NCBI GenBank assembly: GCA_903789665.1
Contig: CAIFEX010000010.1
Coordinates: 1 to 64,000, forward strand
Direction of reading: 5' to 3'
Source: an uncultured Clostridium sp.
GTDB lineage: Bacteria; Bacillota; Clostridia; Clostridiales; Clostridiaceae
Length of the DNA stretch: 64,000 nt
The notes under the pieces are model-generated. The model was given only the letters and a program-made list of their open reading frames with translations. It ran no database searches and was not told the origin of the DNA. Of this stretch, positions 63,213 to 64,000 are shown piece by piece. Within the stretch, counting starts at the first letter, position 1. The number at the start of each line of letters is the position of its first letter. Made by a program: the position numbers and the translations under genes.

Positions 63213-63475
63213 AAAAATACCTCCTCTGGGCAAAAGTACAATATTCATTACCCTGTATAAAACTGTTCTTCAAAATACAAATGCATCCTATGCATAAAAT
63301 TTATAAATAAAATACTTATTTATGATTGCAATAAAAAATAATTCCCATTTGAATCACAGTTTACATTATTTTTAGGTGGTTTTTATATAGACTATGTTAT
63401 AACTATAAATTTAATTACTAAAATATGCAATTTAAGTAAAAAATGTTAACACCTCTTTTTTATTTTACACCATTA

Positions 63476-64000
63476 TTACAAATTAAGCAAGTGTTTTGTA
63501 TTGGAAATTGTTATTTTGCTTATCTCTTTTACATCCATATTTTTTATCTCTGCAATTTTATCCATAATAAACCTGATATACTCGGATCTGTTTCTTCTGC
63601 CCCTAAAAGGAACCGGTGTCATATAGGGACAGTCAGTTTCCACTAAAATTCTATTAAGCGGTATCTCTCTTGCCACATCCACAGCTTTTTTCGCATTCTT
63701 AAAAGTCACCACTCCTGTAAATCCTATATAATACCCCAGCTTTAAACATTCTCTTGCAAATTCAACACTTCCCGAAAAACAATGGATCTCACCAACAACA
63801 TCCTTAAACTGTTTTATTACATCGAAAGTGTCTTTATGAGCTTCCCTATCATGTATAATCACAGGTAAATTGAGCTCTTGTGCTAATTCCATCTGCTTTA
63901 TGAACGTGGATTTCTGTACACTTCTCGGTGGGTTTTCCCTGCAATAGTAATCAAGTCCTATCTCTCCTATGGCCTTTACCTTTTTGTTTTTTACAAGTTC
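63476..64000 (-). CDS. tatD: TatD-family metal-dependent DNase (5' end outside window)
   Basis: Only the C-terminal 174 codons are in the window; the gene continues past base 64000. TatD proteins are TIM-barrel metal-dependent nucleases involved in DNA quality control. Conserved parts visible are AIGEIGLDYY near the window edge, VIIHDREAH, IHCFSGS, GFTGVVTFKNAK, and the metal-binding ILVETDCPYMTPVPFRGRRN. An internal ATG at 63890-63892 is not the start, because the family sequence continues without a break upstream of it. The order tatD, yabE, rnmV, ksgA matches the conserved cluster near the origin in Firmicutes. Confidence 0.95.
   Translation of the reverse strand, partial: ELVKNKKVKAIGEIGLDYYCRENPPRSVQKSTFIKQMELAQELNLPVIIHDREAHKDTFDVIKQFKDVVGEIHCFSGSVEFARECLKLGYYIGFTGVVTFKNAKKAVDVAREIPLNRILVETDCPYMTPVPFRGRRNRSEYIRFIMDKIAEIKNMDVKEISKITISNTKHLLNL

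Overview
The window looks like chromosomal DNA of a low-GC, spore-forming anaerobe of the genus Clostridium in the broad sense. The evidence is the AT-rich sequence with strong AGGAGG-type ribosome binding sites, many sporulation and germination genes (spoIIR, ypeB, gerK genes, sipL, yabG, a cotS cluster, yabE), a class III (oxygen-sensitive) ribonucleotide reductase, a clostridial ferredoxin and a complete D-proline reductase (Stickland) operon. I cannot fix the species. Almost every gene lies on the minus strand; the plus-strand genes are two spore-coat-linked glycosyltransferases, a diglucosyl-lipid synthase, aag, a GIY-YIG gene, an MBL hydrolase and one small ORF. I see no rRNA, tRNA, CRISPR array, complete insertion sequence or prophage.

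Layout. 0.1-2.8 kb: pyrG, an unknown small protein and a YwiB/DUF1934 protein. 3-10.6 kb: spore germination and sporulation genes (ypeB, spoIIR, a gerKB-gerKC fusion, gerKA and a small two-helix membrane protein), with a UgtP-like glycosyltransferase. 10.8-15.4 kb: ispE and the cyanophycin genes cphA and cphB. 15.5-19 kb: a 68-bp element present twice, sipL, a possible structured RNA, veg with two tandem promoters, and yabG. 19.1-25.8 kb: CotS-family coat proteins alternating with two paralogous glycosyltransferases. 25.9-32.2 kb: solute-binding lipoprotein, radical SAM protein, larC, aag, GIY-YIG protein and manC.

32.4-42.5 kb is the centrepiece, the D-proline reductase region. Read on the minus strand it runs prdR, then a sigma-54 promoter with a perfect 18-bp inverted repeat upstream as a likely PrdR site, then prdC, a stand-alone PrdA-N-like protein, prdA, a small protein, prdB (a selenoprotein with an in-frame UGA and a hairpin just after it), prdD, prdE, prdF and a TSUP membrane protein, closed by a strong terminator. 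PrdF interconverts L- and D-proline, PrdA/PrdB reduce D-proline, and PrdC is the likely electron donor. PrdD and PrdE together look like PrdA cut in two at the pyruvoyl-forming site.

42.7-46.8 kb holds one very large superfamily 1 helicase with a C-terminal nuclease-like domain under its own promoter, a candidate stand-alone genome-defence gene. 47-52.3 kb: dedA, ccpA-like regulator and ileS with a full T-box leader. 52.4-64 kb: MBL hydrolase, ArsR regulator, nrdD-nrdG with an NrdR box, small DUF3006-like protein, ferredoxin, Mrp/NBP35, three unknown clostridial proteins, then ksgA, rnmV, yabE and the 3' part of tatD, a conserved Gram-positive gene order.

Many genes start at TTG or GTG behind a strong Shine-Dalgarno sequence; where this was clear I moved the start accordingly. 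All functions are read from sequence motifs and remembered families; no database search was run.
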